Shown: piece by piece, positions 34,299 to 42,391 of the stretch
Position numbering within the stretch: position 1 is the stretch's first letter
Layout: every line of letters starts with the position of its first letter
NCBI RefSeq assembly: GCF_015160875.1
Contig: NZ_CP063374.1
Coordinates: 4,591,501 to 4,655,500, forward strand
Source of the DNA: Streptomyces chromofuscus
Lineage (GTDB): Bacteria; Actinomycetota; Actinomycetes; Streptomycetales; Streptomycetaceae
Direction of reading: 5' to 3'
DNA length: 64,000 bases
Notes under the pieces: generated by a model
Database searches by the model: none
Told to the model about the DNA's origin: nothing
Seen by the model: the letters and a program-made list of their open reading frames with translations, nothing else
Program-made: the position numbers and the translations under genes

Positions 34299-34589
34299 GG
34301 GCAGGTGGCGGCCGCGAACGTCACGGGGGCCGCGGCGTCCACGGACCTGCAGGCCGCCGTGCAGCACCTTCTTCAGGTTGTCGAGGAGCTCCGCGACAGG
34401 CTCCCGGCCGCCGAGGGCGAGGTTCTCGACGACTACCTGCCGGCCATCACGGCCGACACCGCGACTGTCCCGCCACAGGCCCGCCACCGCGCGCTGTACG
34501 CCGTCGCGGGTATCGCCGCAACGGTCGGTGCCCTCGGCCAGCCGGTTGTCGAAGCCGTCAACAAGGTCCTCGAACTGCTCGCGGCGTAG
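34224..34589 (+). CDS. Small helical protein with N-terminal shared motif
   Basis: A 121-residue soluble protein starting MSGQN, then FYFGDNVNMHGGTGHTGFV (residues 6-24), almost identical to the C-terminus of the protein encoded just upstream. The remainder (about 45-121) is mainly helical with a QAAVQHLLQVVEELRDRLP heptad-like stretch and a C-terminal hydrophobic helix (VVEAVNKVLELLAA). I do not recognise the helical domain. ATG overlaps the upstream stop by 4 nt, so the two are made together. Paired motifs of this kind suggest homotypic association with the membrane partner. Confidence 0.78.
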   Translation: MSGQNFYFGDNVNMHGGTGHTGFVKGQVAAANVTGAAASTDLQAAVQHLLQVVEELRDRLPAAEGEVLDDYLPAITADTATVPPQARHRALYAVAGIAATVGALGQPVVEAVNKVLELLAA

Positions 34590-34713
34590 CCAACCACGTG
34601 GACCGCGCACGGGTCTCGTGGCTCCTCTCTTCCGCCGACGAACGGCCTTTCCACCGGGCGGGGGAGCGGCGGACGGGACCGGGCCCCGGCCCCGAAGGCC
34701 GGAGCCGTGGGAT

Positions 34714-34800
34714 TCACTCCTCCCCGACGTCCTCATTCCACAGCGCCGGGTTGGCCTGGCGGAAGGCGCGCATCATCGCCACGCACTCGGGGTCGTCCAC
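34714..34800 (-). pseudogene. 28-residue coding remnant or micro-ORF
   Basis: The reverse strand from GTG 34800 reads VDDPECVAMMRAF, then RQANPALWNEDVGEE and a stop, with codon choice like a real Streptomyces C-terminus. It is in the same frame as, and 15 nt downstream of, the stop of the PLDc_N gene at 34816; only the TGA separates them. It could be a truncated gene remnant, a micro-protein, or a read-through extension. No ribosome binding site is evident. Confidence 0.35.
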
Positions 34801-34815
34801 GAGACGACTGACGCG

Positions 34816-35124
34816 TCAGCTGTCGTCGCCGTCCTGCTTCTTGCCCTTCTTCTTGTCCTGCTCCTCCTCGGAGAGCGACCGCAGGAACTCGGGGTTGTCG
34901 TCCGGGGCGACCCACTGGCCGCGACGTCCGACCTGGCCGGCCGGGCGGCGCCGCTTGCCCGCGATCAGCCAGGAGATCGAGCCGACGAGGGGGAACAGGA
35001 GCACCAGGATCGCCCACAAGGGCTTGGGGATGTGCCGGATGTCCTTCTCGTCCGTGCTGATGCAGTCGATGAACGCGTACACGCTCAAGGCCAGCGGTAC
35101 GACGAACATCAGGATCCGGAGCAT
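34816..35124 (-). CDS. PLDc_N-domain small membrane protein
   Basis: A 102-residue protein with two membrane helices (LRILMFVVPLALSVYAFIDC and the PLWAILVLLFPLVGSISWLI segment), the phospholipase D-nuclease N-terminal (PLDc_N) pattern. A cytoplasmic tail with APDDNPEFLRSL and a Lys/Asp-rich end follows. Function unknown. It is divergent from mqnL with 89 bp between starts. A 12-bp palindrome (CTGACGCGTCAG, 34808-34819) spans its stop codon. Confidence 0.88.
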   Translation of the reverse strand: MLRILMFVVPLALSVYAFIDCISTDEKDIRHIPKPLWAILVLLFPLVGSISWLIAGKRRRPAGQVGRRGQWVAPDDNPEFLRSLSEEEQDKKKGKKQDGDDS

Positions 35125-35213
35125 CGGCGGTCACCTCGTGGAACGGCGGTCGGGGGCCGCGCACACGGCCCCCGTGACGGGGCCAGGGTAGCCCCTCGGG
35201 GATACTTGACCCC

Positions 35214-36665
35214 ATGGCTTACGACGATCTTCGCTCCCTGCTCAGGGCACTGGAGCGCGAGGGGGACCTGAAGCGCATCAAGGTGGAGGTCGACCCGTAT
35301 CTGGAGGTCGGGGAGATCGTCGACCGGGTGCAGAAGGCGGGCGGGCCCGCGCTGCTCTTCGAGAAGGTGAAGGGGTCGTCGATGCCCCTCGCCATGAACG
35401 TGTTCGGGACCGACCGGCGGCTGCTGAAGGCGCTGGGGCTGAAGTCCTACGCGGACATCAGCGACAAGATCGGCGGGCTGCTGAAGCCGGAACTGCCGCA
35501 CGGGTTTGTCGGGGTGCGCGAGGCCTTCGGCAAGCTGGGCGCGATGACGCACGTACCGCCGAAGAAGGTGAAGGACGCCCCGGTGCAGGAGGTCGTCCTG
35601 CACGGCGACGACGTCGACCTGGAGCAGCTGCCCGCCCTGTTCACCTGGCCCAAGGACGGCGGCTCCTTCTTCAACCTGGGCCTGACCCACACCAAGCACC
35701 CCGAGACCGGCGTGCGCAACCTCGGCCTGTACCGCCTCCAGCGCCACGACAGGCGCACGATCGGCATGCACTGGCAGATCCACAAGGACAGCCGCAACCA
35801 CTACCAGGTGGCCGCCCGGCGCGGGGAGCGGCTGCCGGTCGCGATCGCCTTCGGCTGCCCGCCCGCCGTGACGTACGCCTCCACCGCCCCGCTCCCCGGT
35901 GACATCGACGAGTACCTGTTCGCCGGGTTCATCGCCGGCAGGCGGATCGAGATGGTCGACTGCAAGACGGTGCCGCTGCAGGTGCCGGCGCAGGCGGAGG
36001 TCGTCATCGAGGGCTGGCTGGAGCCCGGTGAGATGCTCCCCGAGGGCCCGTTCGGCGACCACACCGGTTTCTACACGCCGCAGGAACCCTTCCCCGCACT
36101 GAAGATCGACTGCGTGACGATGCGGAAGCGCCCGCTGCTCCAGTCGATCGTCGTGGGCCGCCCCCCGACGGAGGACGGACCCCTCGGCCGGGCGACGGAG
36201 CGTTTCTTCCTCCCCCTGCTGAAGATCATCGTCCCGGACATCGTGGACTACCACCTGCCCGAGGCGGGCGGGTTCCACAACTGCGCGATCGTCTCGATCG
36301 ACAAGAAGTACCCCAAGCACGCGCAGAAGGTGATGCACGCGATCTGGGGGGCGCACATGATGTCCCTCACCAAGCTGATCGTGGTGGTCGACTCCGACTG
36401 CGACGTGCACGACCTGCACGAGGTCGCCTGGCGGGCCCTCGGCAACACGGACTACGCCCGCGACCTCACGGTCGTCGAAGGCCCGGTCGACCACCTCGAC
36501 CACGCGTCCTACCAGCAGTTCTGGGGCGGCAAGGCGGGCATCGACGCGACGAAGAAGTGGCCCGAGGAGGGGTACACGCGCGACGGGGGATGGCCCGACA
36601 TGGTGGAGTCCGATCCGCGGACGGCGGCGCTGGTGGACCGCCGCTGGAAGGAGTACGGCCTGTGA
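35214..36665 (+). CDS. mqnL: UbiD-family menaquinone (futalosine route) decarboxylase
   Basis: The 483-residue protein is a UbiD-type decarboxylase that needs prenylated FMN made by UbiX. Motifs include MHWQIHKDSRNHYQ (cofactor-binding region) and PEGPFGDHTGFYTP (catalytic acidic residue region). It is followed with a 4-nt overlap by the UbiA-like prenyltransferase, and ubiX and mqnE are close downstream. By context it decarboxylates the prenylated dihydroxynaphthoate of the futalosine menaquinone pathway. The symbol mqnL follows usage for this UbiD homologue and is less certain than the family. Confidence 0.9.
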   Translation: MAYDDLRSLLRALEREGDLKRIKVEVDPYLEVGEIVDRVQKAGGPALLFEKVKGSSMPLAMNVFGTDRRLLKALGLKSYADISDKIGGLLKPELPHGFVGVREAFGKLGAMTHVPPKKVKDAPVQEVVLHGDDVDLEQLPALFTWPKDGGSFFNLGLTHTKHPETGVRNLGLYRLQRHDRRTIGMHWQIHKDSRNHYQVAARRGERLPVAIAFGCPPAVTYASTAPLPGDIDEYLFAGFIAGRRIEMVDCKTVPLQVPAQAEVVIEGWLEPGEMLPEGPFGDHTGFYTPQEPFPALKIDCVTMRKRPLLQSIVVGRPPTEDGPLGRATERFFLPLLKIIVPDIVDYHLPEAGGFHNCAIVSIDKKYPKHAQKVMHAIWGAHMMSLTKLIVVVDSDCDVHDLHEVAWRALGNTDYARDLTVVEGPVDHLDHASYQQFWGGKAGIDATKKWPEEGYTRDGGWPDMVESDPRTAALVDRRWKEYGL

Positions 36666-37564
36666 GTTCCGCTTCCGCCGCGCTCCCGCAGCCGGGCCGC
36701 ACCAAGGCGTTCCTGCGCCTGGTGATGATCGAGCACTCGGTCTTCGCGCTGCCCTTCGCCTACATCGCCTCGCTCACGGCGATGTTCCAGTGGGACCGGA
36801 ACATCCACTGGGGCCGTCTGCTGCTGGTCACCGTCTGCATGGTGGGCCTGCGCACCTTCGCCATGGCCGTCAACCGGATCATCGACCGCGAGATCGACGC
36901 CCGGAACCCGCGCACGGCCCACCGCGAGCTGGTCACGGGCGCGATGTCGGTGCGGCACGCCTGGACCGGCGCCCTGATCGCCCTGGTCGTCTTCCTCGGC
37001 GCGGCGGCGCTGCTCAACCCCCTGTGCCTGGCCCTCGCGCCCGTCGCGGTCGTCCCGATGGTGGTCTACCCCTACGGCAAGCGGTTCACGAACTTCCCGC
37101 AGGCCATCCTCGGCCTCGCCCAGGCGATGGGCCCGGTCGGCGGCTGGCTGGCGATCAGCGGAGCCTGGTCCTGGGAGGCCGTGATCCTCGGCCTCGCCGT
37201 GGGCGTCTGGATCGGCGGTTTCGACCTGATCTACGCATGCCAGGACGTCGAGACCGACCGCGAGATCGGCGTCATGTCCGTTCCGGCCCGCTTCGGCATC
37301 CCGGCGGCGATCCGGTCGGCCCGCGTCTGCCACGCCGTGACGACGGCCCTGTTCGTCTGGTACGGCCTCGCCACCGACGCGGGCGCCTTCTTCTGGCTGG
37401 GCCTGCTGATCGTCGCGGGCGCGTTCGTGTACGAGCACACCATCGTCCGCCCGCACGACCTGTCACGGCTGAACAGGGCGTTCTTCAGCGTCAACGGGTT
37501 CATCGGGATTGCCCTGTTCGTGTGCGCGCTGCTCGATCTTCTGGTTCGGGGTCTGACCGTGTGA
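36662..37564 (+). CDS. mqnP: UbiA-like prenyltransferase of menaquinone synthesis
   Basis: GTG 36662 overlaps the decarboxylase stop; 300 aa with about eight membrane helices. The two Asp-rich motifs of the UbiA superfamily are seen: NRIIDREIDARNPRTAHREL and YACQDVETDREIGVMSVPAR, which bind the polyprenyl diphosphate through Mg2+. In futalosine-pathway bacteria this enzyme (MqnP) prenylates 1,4-dihydroxy-6-naphthoate. Integral membrane protein. Confidence 0.93.
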   Translation: MSSASAALPQPGRTKAFLRLVMIEHSVFALPFAYIASLTAMFQWDRNIHWGRLLLVTVCMVGLRTFAMAVNRIIDREIDARNPRTAHRELVTGAMSVRHAWTGALIALVVFLGAAALLNPLCLALAPVAVVPMVVYPYGKRFTNFPQAILGLAQAMGPVGGWLAISGAWSWEAVILGLAVGVWIGGFDLIYACQDVETDREIGVMSVPARFGIPAAIRSARVCHAVTTALFVWYGLATDAGAFFWLGLLIVAGAFVYEHTIVRPHDLSRLNRAFFSVNGFIGIALFVCALLDLLVRGLTV

Positions 37565-37610
37565 GTACGGTGCGGCCTACCATCGAGGGCAGGACCCCAG
37601 GGAGGCCACC

Positions 37611-38183
37611 GTGACCGTCTCGGGCATCGACCGCCTGCACTCGCAGCTCAGCAAGCTGGAGGATCTCTTCCCCGGCTATCTGACGGAGATTGTCGAGGGC
37701 AGCATCGTGATGAACCCGGTCAGGGCGTTTCACGGGAGGACCATCCAACGGCTGTGGTCCATCGTGGAAGGCCAGTTGCCACCCGGCTGGGCCATCGTGA
37801 GCGATGTCGCCTTCCCCTTCGACGACGCCAATGAGTTCTGCCCCGACCTCGCTGTCATCCCGGCCGAGGCGGAGGCCGAGAACCGCGCCGCGTACCCGGC
37901 CGACCTGATCGAGCTCGTGGCCGAGGTGGTGTCCCCGGAAAGCGTCCGCCGCGACTACGAGTTCAAGCCCCGCTGGTACGCCTCCCGCGGCATCGCCAAC
38001 TACCTGGTGCTCGACCCGCTCCAGGGGCACATCGTGACGATGTGGAATCCCGGCCCCGACGGCTACCGCGGCCGAGACCTCATCCCGTACGGCCCCGATC
38101 TGTCCGTGGACACCTCGCTGGGCAAGCTGACGCTGCCGACCGGTCAGCTCCCCGTCGATCCCAAGGCGGCCGACCCGTCCTGA
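37611..38183 (+). CDS. Uma2-family (PD-(D/E)XK-like) protein
   Basis: A 190-residue protein from GTG 37611 with the Uma2/DUF820 core: FCPDLAVIP, LIELVAEVVSPESVRRDYEF, KPRWYASRGIANYLVLDP. The Asp, Glu and Lys residues fit the PD-(D/E)XK nuclease site. The family is abundant in actinomycetes and cyanobacteria, usually without known role. Here it sits between mqnP and ubiX, an unexpected place for a nuclease-like gene, and is on the same strand, so it is probably transcribed with the menaquinone genes. Confidence 0.87.
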   Translation: MTVSGIDRLHSQLSKLEDLFPGYLTEIVEGSIVMNPVRAFHGRTIQRLWSIVEGQLPPGWAIVSDVAFPFDDANEFCPDLAVIPAEAEAENRAAYPADLIELVAEVVSPESVRRDYEFKPRWYASRGIANYLVLDPLQGHIVTMWNPGPDGYRGRDLIPYGPDLSVDTSLGKLTLPTGQLPVDPKAADPS

Positions 38184-38214
38184 GGTCCGCCCCGCTCACC
38201 GGTACGCTCAATAT

Positions 38215-38889
38215 GTGAACGCAGGGGAATCGCAGCGCGTGCCTTGGATCGTGGGGGTGTCCGGAGCATCCGGGACGCCGTATGCGGCTGCAGTGCTGCG
38301 TGCGCTGCTGGAGGCGGGGGAGAGCGTCGACCTGGTCGTCAGCCGGGCCTCCCGGCTCACCCTGCTGGACGAGACCGGCCTCCCCTTCCGGGACGCGCAC
38401 TGGCGCGACGACCTGCGGCAATGGCTGTCCAGGGGAGCCGACGGCAAGCCGGACACCTTCGACGTCGCGCTCGACGACGTACGGCACTGGAGCGCGGGCG
38501 ACCTCGCCGCCGGGCCGTCCTCGGGGTCGTACCCCGCGAAGGGGATGCTGATCGTGCCGGCGTCCACCGCCTGCGTCGCCGGAGTCGCCCTCGGGCTCTC
38601 CAAGGACCTGCTGCAACGGGCCGCGAGCGTCACCTTGAAGGAAGGGCGTCCACTGGTCGTCGCCGTGCGCGAGGCCCCGCTCGGCGGGCAGACGCTGCGG
38701 CACCTGGTCTCCCTGGACGACGCCGGCGCGGCCGTCGTACCCGCCTCGCCCGCCTTCTACGCGGGCGCCACGCACATCCAGGACCTCGTCGACTTCGTCG
38801 CCGGACGGGTCCTCGACGCGGCCGGCGTCCCCCACACGCTCTACCGCCGCTGGGCCGGCGGACTGGGCGGCGGTTCGCGCACCACCTGA
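38215..38889 (+). CDS. ubiX: Flavin prenyltransferase UbiX
   Basis: GTG 38215 gives 224 aa. The flavoprotein shows PWIVGVSGASGTPYAAAVLR at the N-terminus (FMN-binding) and VPASTACVAGVALGLSKDL, plus REAPLGGQTLRHLV. UbiX prenylates FMN to make the cofactor of UbiD-type enzymes, here the decarboxylase encoded at 35214. A central insertion (about residues 60-105) is Asp/Gly-rich. It starts 32 bp after the Uma2 gene on the same strand. Confidence 0.94.
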   Translation: MNAGESQRVPWIVGVSGASGTPYAAAVLRALLEAGESVDLVVSRASRLTLLDETGLPFRDAHWRDDLRQWLSRGADGKPDTFDVALDDVRHWSAGDLAAGPSSGSYPAKGMLIVPASTACVAGVALGLSKDLLQRAASVTLKEGRPLVVAVREAPLGGQTLRHLVSLDDAGAAVVPASPAFYAGATHIQDLVDFVAGRVLDAAGVPHTLYRRWAGGLGGGSRTT

Positions 38890-38948
38890 GCGCCACCTGC
38901 ACTTACCAGGAACACGTCAGACCTCTTCAGCGGAAGGCTTCGATCGCA

Positions 38949-39404
38949 ATGGACGCCGTGGACAGGCAGCTCATCCAGGCCCTCAGGGAGAACGGCCGGG
39001 CCTCCTACGCGGAGCTGGGGCGCCTCGTCGGCCTGTCGGGACCCAGCGTCACCGACCGCATCAACCGGCTGGAGGCCGCCGGCGTCATCACCGGCTACCG
39101 CGCCACCGTGAACGCCGCCTCCCTCGGTCTCGGGGTCACCGCCCTGATCGGCATCTCCCTCTCCGACGCCGCCGACCACGAGGACGTCGCGCAGCGGCTG
39201 AGGGACCTGCCGGAGATCGAGGACTGCTGGTTCATCGCCGGGGACGACTCGTACATGCTCAAGGTGCGGGCGACCGACGTGGACGGGCTGGAGAAGATCA
39301 TCCGCCGGCTGAGCGGAACCAAGGGCGTGTCCCGGACCCGGACCACCATCGTGCTGTCCACGAAGTGGGAGAACCGGGTGGGTGAGCTGCCCGAAGAGGT
39401 GTAG
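38949..39404 (+). CDS. Lrp/AsnC-family regulator
   Basis: This 151-residue protein has an N-terminal helix-turn-helix (DRQLIQALRENGRASYAELG, then LSGPSVTDRINRLEAAGVI) and a C-terminal RAM ligand-binding domain (ISLSDAADHEDVAQRL onward). It could respond to an amino acid or related metabolite. It lies between ubiX (59 bp upstream) and mqnE (81 bp downstream) on the same strand, so control of the menaquinone genes is a reasonable but untested guess. Confidence 0.92.
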   Translation: MDAVDRQLIQALRENGRASYAELGRLVGLSGPSVTDRINRLEAAGVITGYRATVNAASLGLGVTALIGISLSDAADHEDVAQRLRDLPEIEDCWFIAGDDSYMLKVRATDVDGLEKIIRRLSGTKGVSRTRTTIVLSTKWENRVGELPEEV

Positions 39405-39485
39405 GCGCCCAGCGCCCACGGGGCCGCCCGGCCCGCGAGGGGCGGGGAGTACGGTTGGCGAAGTCTGTCTGAGAGAGGTGTGCGC

Positions 39486-40649
39486 ATGGATGTCGGGCTC
39501 AAGCGCGAGCTGGAGGAGAAGGTCCGCTCCGGTGAGCGGCTGACCCGCGAGGACGGCATCGCGCTGTACGGGTCGGACGACCTGGCCTGGCTCGGCGGCC
39601 TCGCCCACGAGGTGCGCACGCGCAAGAACGGCGACGTGGTCCACTTCAACGTCAACCGCCACCTCAACATGACCAACGTCTGTACGGCCTCCTGCGCGTA
39701 CTGCTCCTTCCAGCGCAAGCCCGGCGAGAAGGACGCGTACACCATGCGCATCGAGGAGGCCGTCAAGCTCGCCAAGGCGCTGGAGGCCGACAACCTCACC
39801 GAGCTGCACATCGTCAACGGGCTGCATCCCAACCTGCCCTGGCGGTACTACCCGCGTTCGCTGCGCGAGCTGAAGGCCGCCCTGCCGAACGTGTCGCTGA
39901 AGGCCTTCACGGCCACCGAGATCCACCACTTCGAGACCATCTCCGGGCTCTCCGCCTCCGAGATCCTCGACGAGCTGATCGACGCGGGCCTGGAGTCCCT
40001 CACCGGCGGTGGCGCGGAGATCTTCGACTGGGAGGTCCGGCAGCACATCGTGGACCACCGCACCCACTGGGAGGACTGGTCCCGCATCCACCGGCTGGCG
40101 CACGAGAAGGGACTGAAGACCCCGTGCACCATGCTCTACGGCCACATCGAGGAGCCCCGCCACCGCGTCGACCACGTGCTGCGCCTGCGCGAGCTGCAGG
40201 ACGAGACCGGCGGCTTCCAGGTCTTCATCCCGCTGCGCTACCAGCACGACTTCGTCGACATGCAGGACGGCAAGGTACGCAACCGGCTCCAGGCCCGCAC
40301 GACCATGGCGACCCCGCTGGAGGCGCTGAAGACCTTCGCCGTCTCCCGGCTCCTGTTCGACAACGTGCCGCACGTCAAGGTCTTCTGGGTGATGCACGGC
40401 GTGCAGACCGCCCAGCTCGCCCTCCAGCACGGCGCCGACGACATGGACGGCTCGGTCGTCGAGTACAAGATCACGCACGACGCCGACAACTACGGCACGC
40501 CCCACAAGCTCACTCGCGACGACCTGCTGGACCTCATCCGCGACGCGGGCTTCCGGCCGGTGGAGCGCAACACGCGCTACGAGATCATCCGCGAGTTCGA
40601 GGGTCCCGACCCGGCACGCCGTGAGGCGCCGCAGCCGATGCGGGTGTGA
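39486..40649 (+). CDS. mqnE: Aminodeoxyfutalosine synthase (radical SAM)
   Basis: The 387-residue enzyme carries the radical-SAM cluster motif CTASCAYCSF (Cx3Cx2C) and the family segments NVNRHLNMTNVC and HGADDMDGSVVEYKI. MqnE joins SAM and 3-[(1-carboxyvinyl)oxy]benzoate to make 6-amino-6-deoxyfutalosine, the entry intermediate of the futalosine pathway. ATG 39486 is used, with AGAGGTG upstream. The substrate-forming partner MqnA is encoded about 9 kb downstream. Confidence 0.95.
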   Translation: MDVGLKRELEEKVRSGERLTREDGIALYGSDDLAWLGGLAHEVRTRKNGDVVHFNVNRHLNMTNVCTASCAYCSFQRKPGEKDAYTMRIEEAVKLAKALEADNLTELHIVNGLHPNLPWRYYPRSLRELKAALPNVSLKAFTATEIHHFETISGLSASEILDELIDAGLESLTGGGAEIFDWEVRQHIVDHRTHWEDWSRIHRLAHEKGLKTPCTMLYGHIEEPRHRVDHVLRLRELQDETGGFQVFIPLRYQHDFVDMQDGKVRNRLQARTTMATPLEALKTFAVSRLLFDNVPHVKVFWVMHGVQTAQLALQHGADDMDGSVVEYKITHDADNYGTPHKLTRDDLLDLIRDAGFRPVERNTRYEIIREFEGPDPARREAPQPMRV

Positions 40650-40758
40650 CGTCGCGGGGGCGGTGAGCTGTCCATGGGGGCGGGCAGGCGCGCGGCCGGA
40701 CGCCGGTCCCCCGCCCGCGCCCGCGTTCCCGGCCGGCCACCAGGGGTACCCGGCGACC

Positions 40759-41412
40759 GTGACCTCACGCACCACCGCCCCCGAGGACCAGTACACCGCC
40801 GAGCCCTTCGTTCCGGAGAGCGCCGGGCTCGCGGACCTGCGCAAGGCCGCCTCCGGCTGCCGGGGCTGCCCCCTCCACCGGGACGCAACTCAGACCGTGT
40901 TCGGCGCCGGGAACGAGCACGCCCGCGTCATGCTCGTCGGCGAGCAGCCCGGCGACCAGGAGGACCGCCAGGGCCGGCCCTTCGTCGGCCCCGCCGGGAA
41001 GCTGCTCGACCGGGCGCTCGCCGAGGCCGGTATCGACCCCGGCGAGGCGTACGTCACCAACGCCGTCAAGCACTTCAAGTTCACCCGGGCGGAACCCCGC
41101 AAGCGGCGGATCCACAAGGCGCCGAGCCTGCGGGAGACGACCGCGTGCGGTCCGTGGCTCGCCGCCGAGCTGGCCCTCGTCGAACCCGAGCTGATCGTGG
41201 TGCTGGGCGCCACCGCGGGCAAGGCGCTGCTGGGCTCGTCGTTCCGGGTGACGCAGGTGCGGGGGACCGTGCTGGAGGAGGAGATCCACGGGCGGCGCGA
41301 ACGGCTGGTGCCGACCGTGCACCCGTCGTCGGTCCTGCGCGCGGACGACCGTGAGGCGGCCTACCGGGGGCTGGTCTCGGATCTGACGGTGGCGGCACGG
41401 GCACTGTCCTAG
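40759..41412 (+). CDS. udgX: UdgX-type uracil-DNA glycosylase
   Basis: GTG 40759 gives 217 aa. The protein has CRGC (34-37) and a third Cys in TACGPWLAAEL (130) for the iron-sulfur cluster, the GEQPGDQEDRQGRPFVGPAG motif, and the UdgX-specific loop KRRIH (115-119). In mycobacterial UdgX the His of this loop forms a covalent bond with the uracil-containing DNA site. C-terminal VHPSSVLR completes the active site. The frame upstream to 40621 is compositional. It probably acts in repair of, or suicidal trapping at, uracil in DNA. Confidence 0.92.
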   Translation: MTSRTTAPEDQYTAEPFVPESAGLADLRKAASGCRGCPLHRDATQTVFGAGNEHARVMLVGEQPGDQEDRQGRPFVGPAGKLLDRALAEAGIDPGEAYVTNAVKHFKFTRAEPRKRRIHKAPSLRETTACGPWLAAELALVEPELIVVLGATAGKALLGSSFRVTQVRGTVLEEEIHGRRERLVPTVHPSSVLRADDREAAYRGLVSDLTVAARALS

Positions 41413-41475
41413 CCGTACTCGGCCGTCACCAACGTCATGACCCAATACACCTAGCGCACGCACGCTGCGCCGGCC

Positions 41476-41665
41476 GGGCGCTGTCCTGGCGCACGCACGC
41501 CCTCCTGACACGGGTGCTGTCATGGCGCGCCGGGCGCTGTCCTGACACGGGCGCTGTCCTGGCGCACGCACGCCCTCCTGGCACGGGTGCTGTCATGGCG
41601 CGCCGGGCGCTGTCCTGACACGGGCGCTGTCCTAGCGCACGCACGCCGTCCCGGCACGGGCGTTG
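41476..41665. repeat. 73-bp intergenic tandem repeat (two copies plus partial)
   Basis: Copies at 41476-41548 and 41549-41621 differ at about one position; a third copy starts at 41622 and fades after about 45 bp. Each copy contains the shorter word GGGCGCTGTCCTG more than once, and related GGGYGCTGTC words continue to about 41745. The 356-bp gap between udgX and the acetyltransferase gene holds no gene. The start of the gap (41413-41475) shows nothing I can name. Confidence 0.93.
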
Positions 41666-41768
41666 CTTCGGAGCGGGCGTTGCTTCCGCACGGGCGCTGT
41701 GCCGGCACGCACGCCGGCTTGGCCCGGGTGCTGTCCTGGCCGTGCGAGGCGAAAAATACGATTCGCCC

Positions 41769-42293
41769 ATGCCCCTTGCCTTCGTTCTCGACCCCGCCGT
41801 GGACCGCCCCCTGCGCGACGGCCTGCTCGACCTGTGGACGGATGTCTCCAACGCCGACGGAGCCGTCGGTTTCGTGCCGCCCGTGACCCGGGAGACCGTC
41901 CGCCCCGAACTGGTGAAGCAACTCGTGGCGATGGCAGAGGGCCGCAGCCGGCTGCTCGCCGGATTCGACGAGGACGGCCGGGTCGCCGCGACCGCGTTCC
42001 TCACCTTCAACACGCACCGGCTGATGCGGCACTGGCTGTGGCTCTACACCGTGATGGTGCATCCCCGTCACCAGGGCAAGGGCTACGGCCGGGACCTGCT
42101 CGCCGCCGCGGCGGACGCCGCCCGCGGGATCGAGGGGATCGAGGCGATACGGCTGACGTGCCGGGGCGGGCTGGGGCTCGAGCGGTTCTACGAGTCCTCC
42201 GGCTACAAGGAGGTCGGCCGAGTCCCCGCCGCCATCCGGGTCGCGCCCGGCGACGACCGCGACGATGTCGTCATGCTCCTGCCGCTGCACTGA
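41769..42293 (+). CDS. GNAT-family N-acetyltransferase
   Basis: ATG 41769 gives 174 aa. The acetyl-CoA-binding motif A is VMVHPRHQGKGYGRDLL, followed by GLGLERFYESSGYKEVGR. Cytoplasmic. Substrate unknown; small-molecule amine acetylation or protein modification are both possible. The gene stands alone after a repeat-rich gap; a 98-bp gap separates it from the DUF4229 gene on the same strand. Confidence 0.9.
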   Translation: MPLAFVLDPAVDRPLRDGLLDLWTDVSNADGAVGFVPPVTRETVRPELVKQLVAMAEGRSRLLAGFDEDGRVAATAFLTFNTHRLMRHWLWLYTVMVHPRHQGKGYGRDLLAAAADAARGIEGIEAIRLTCRGGLGLERFYESSGYKEVGRVPAAIRVAPGDDRDDVVMLLPLH

Positions 42294-42391
42294 GCGCCGC
42301 ACCCCCGCTTGCGGGATCCGCCGCCGGACGTGCTTCACTGGACGGTGCCCTTTGGGTGGTTCTGGCCGTTCGATACGGAAGAGTGGATGAG

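Noticed and set aside
41587..41886. Open frames across the 73-bp repeat region
   Set aside because: They run through tandem repeats and into the acetyltransferase gene in a different frame; no family resemblance.
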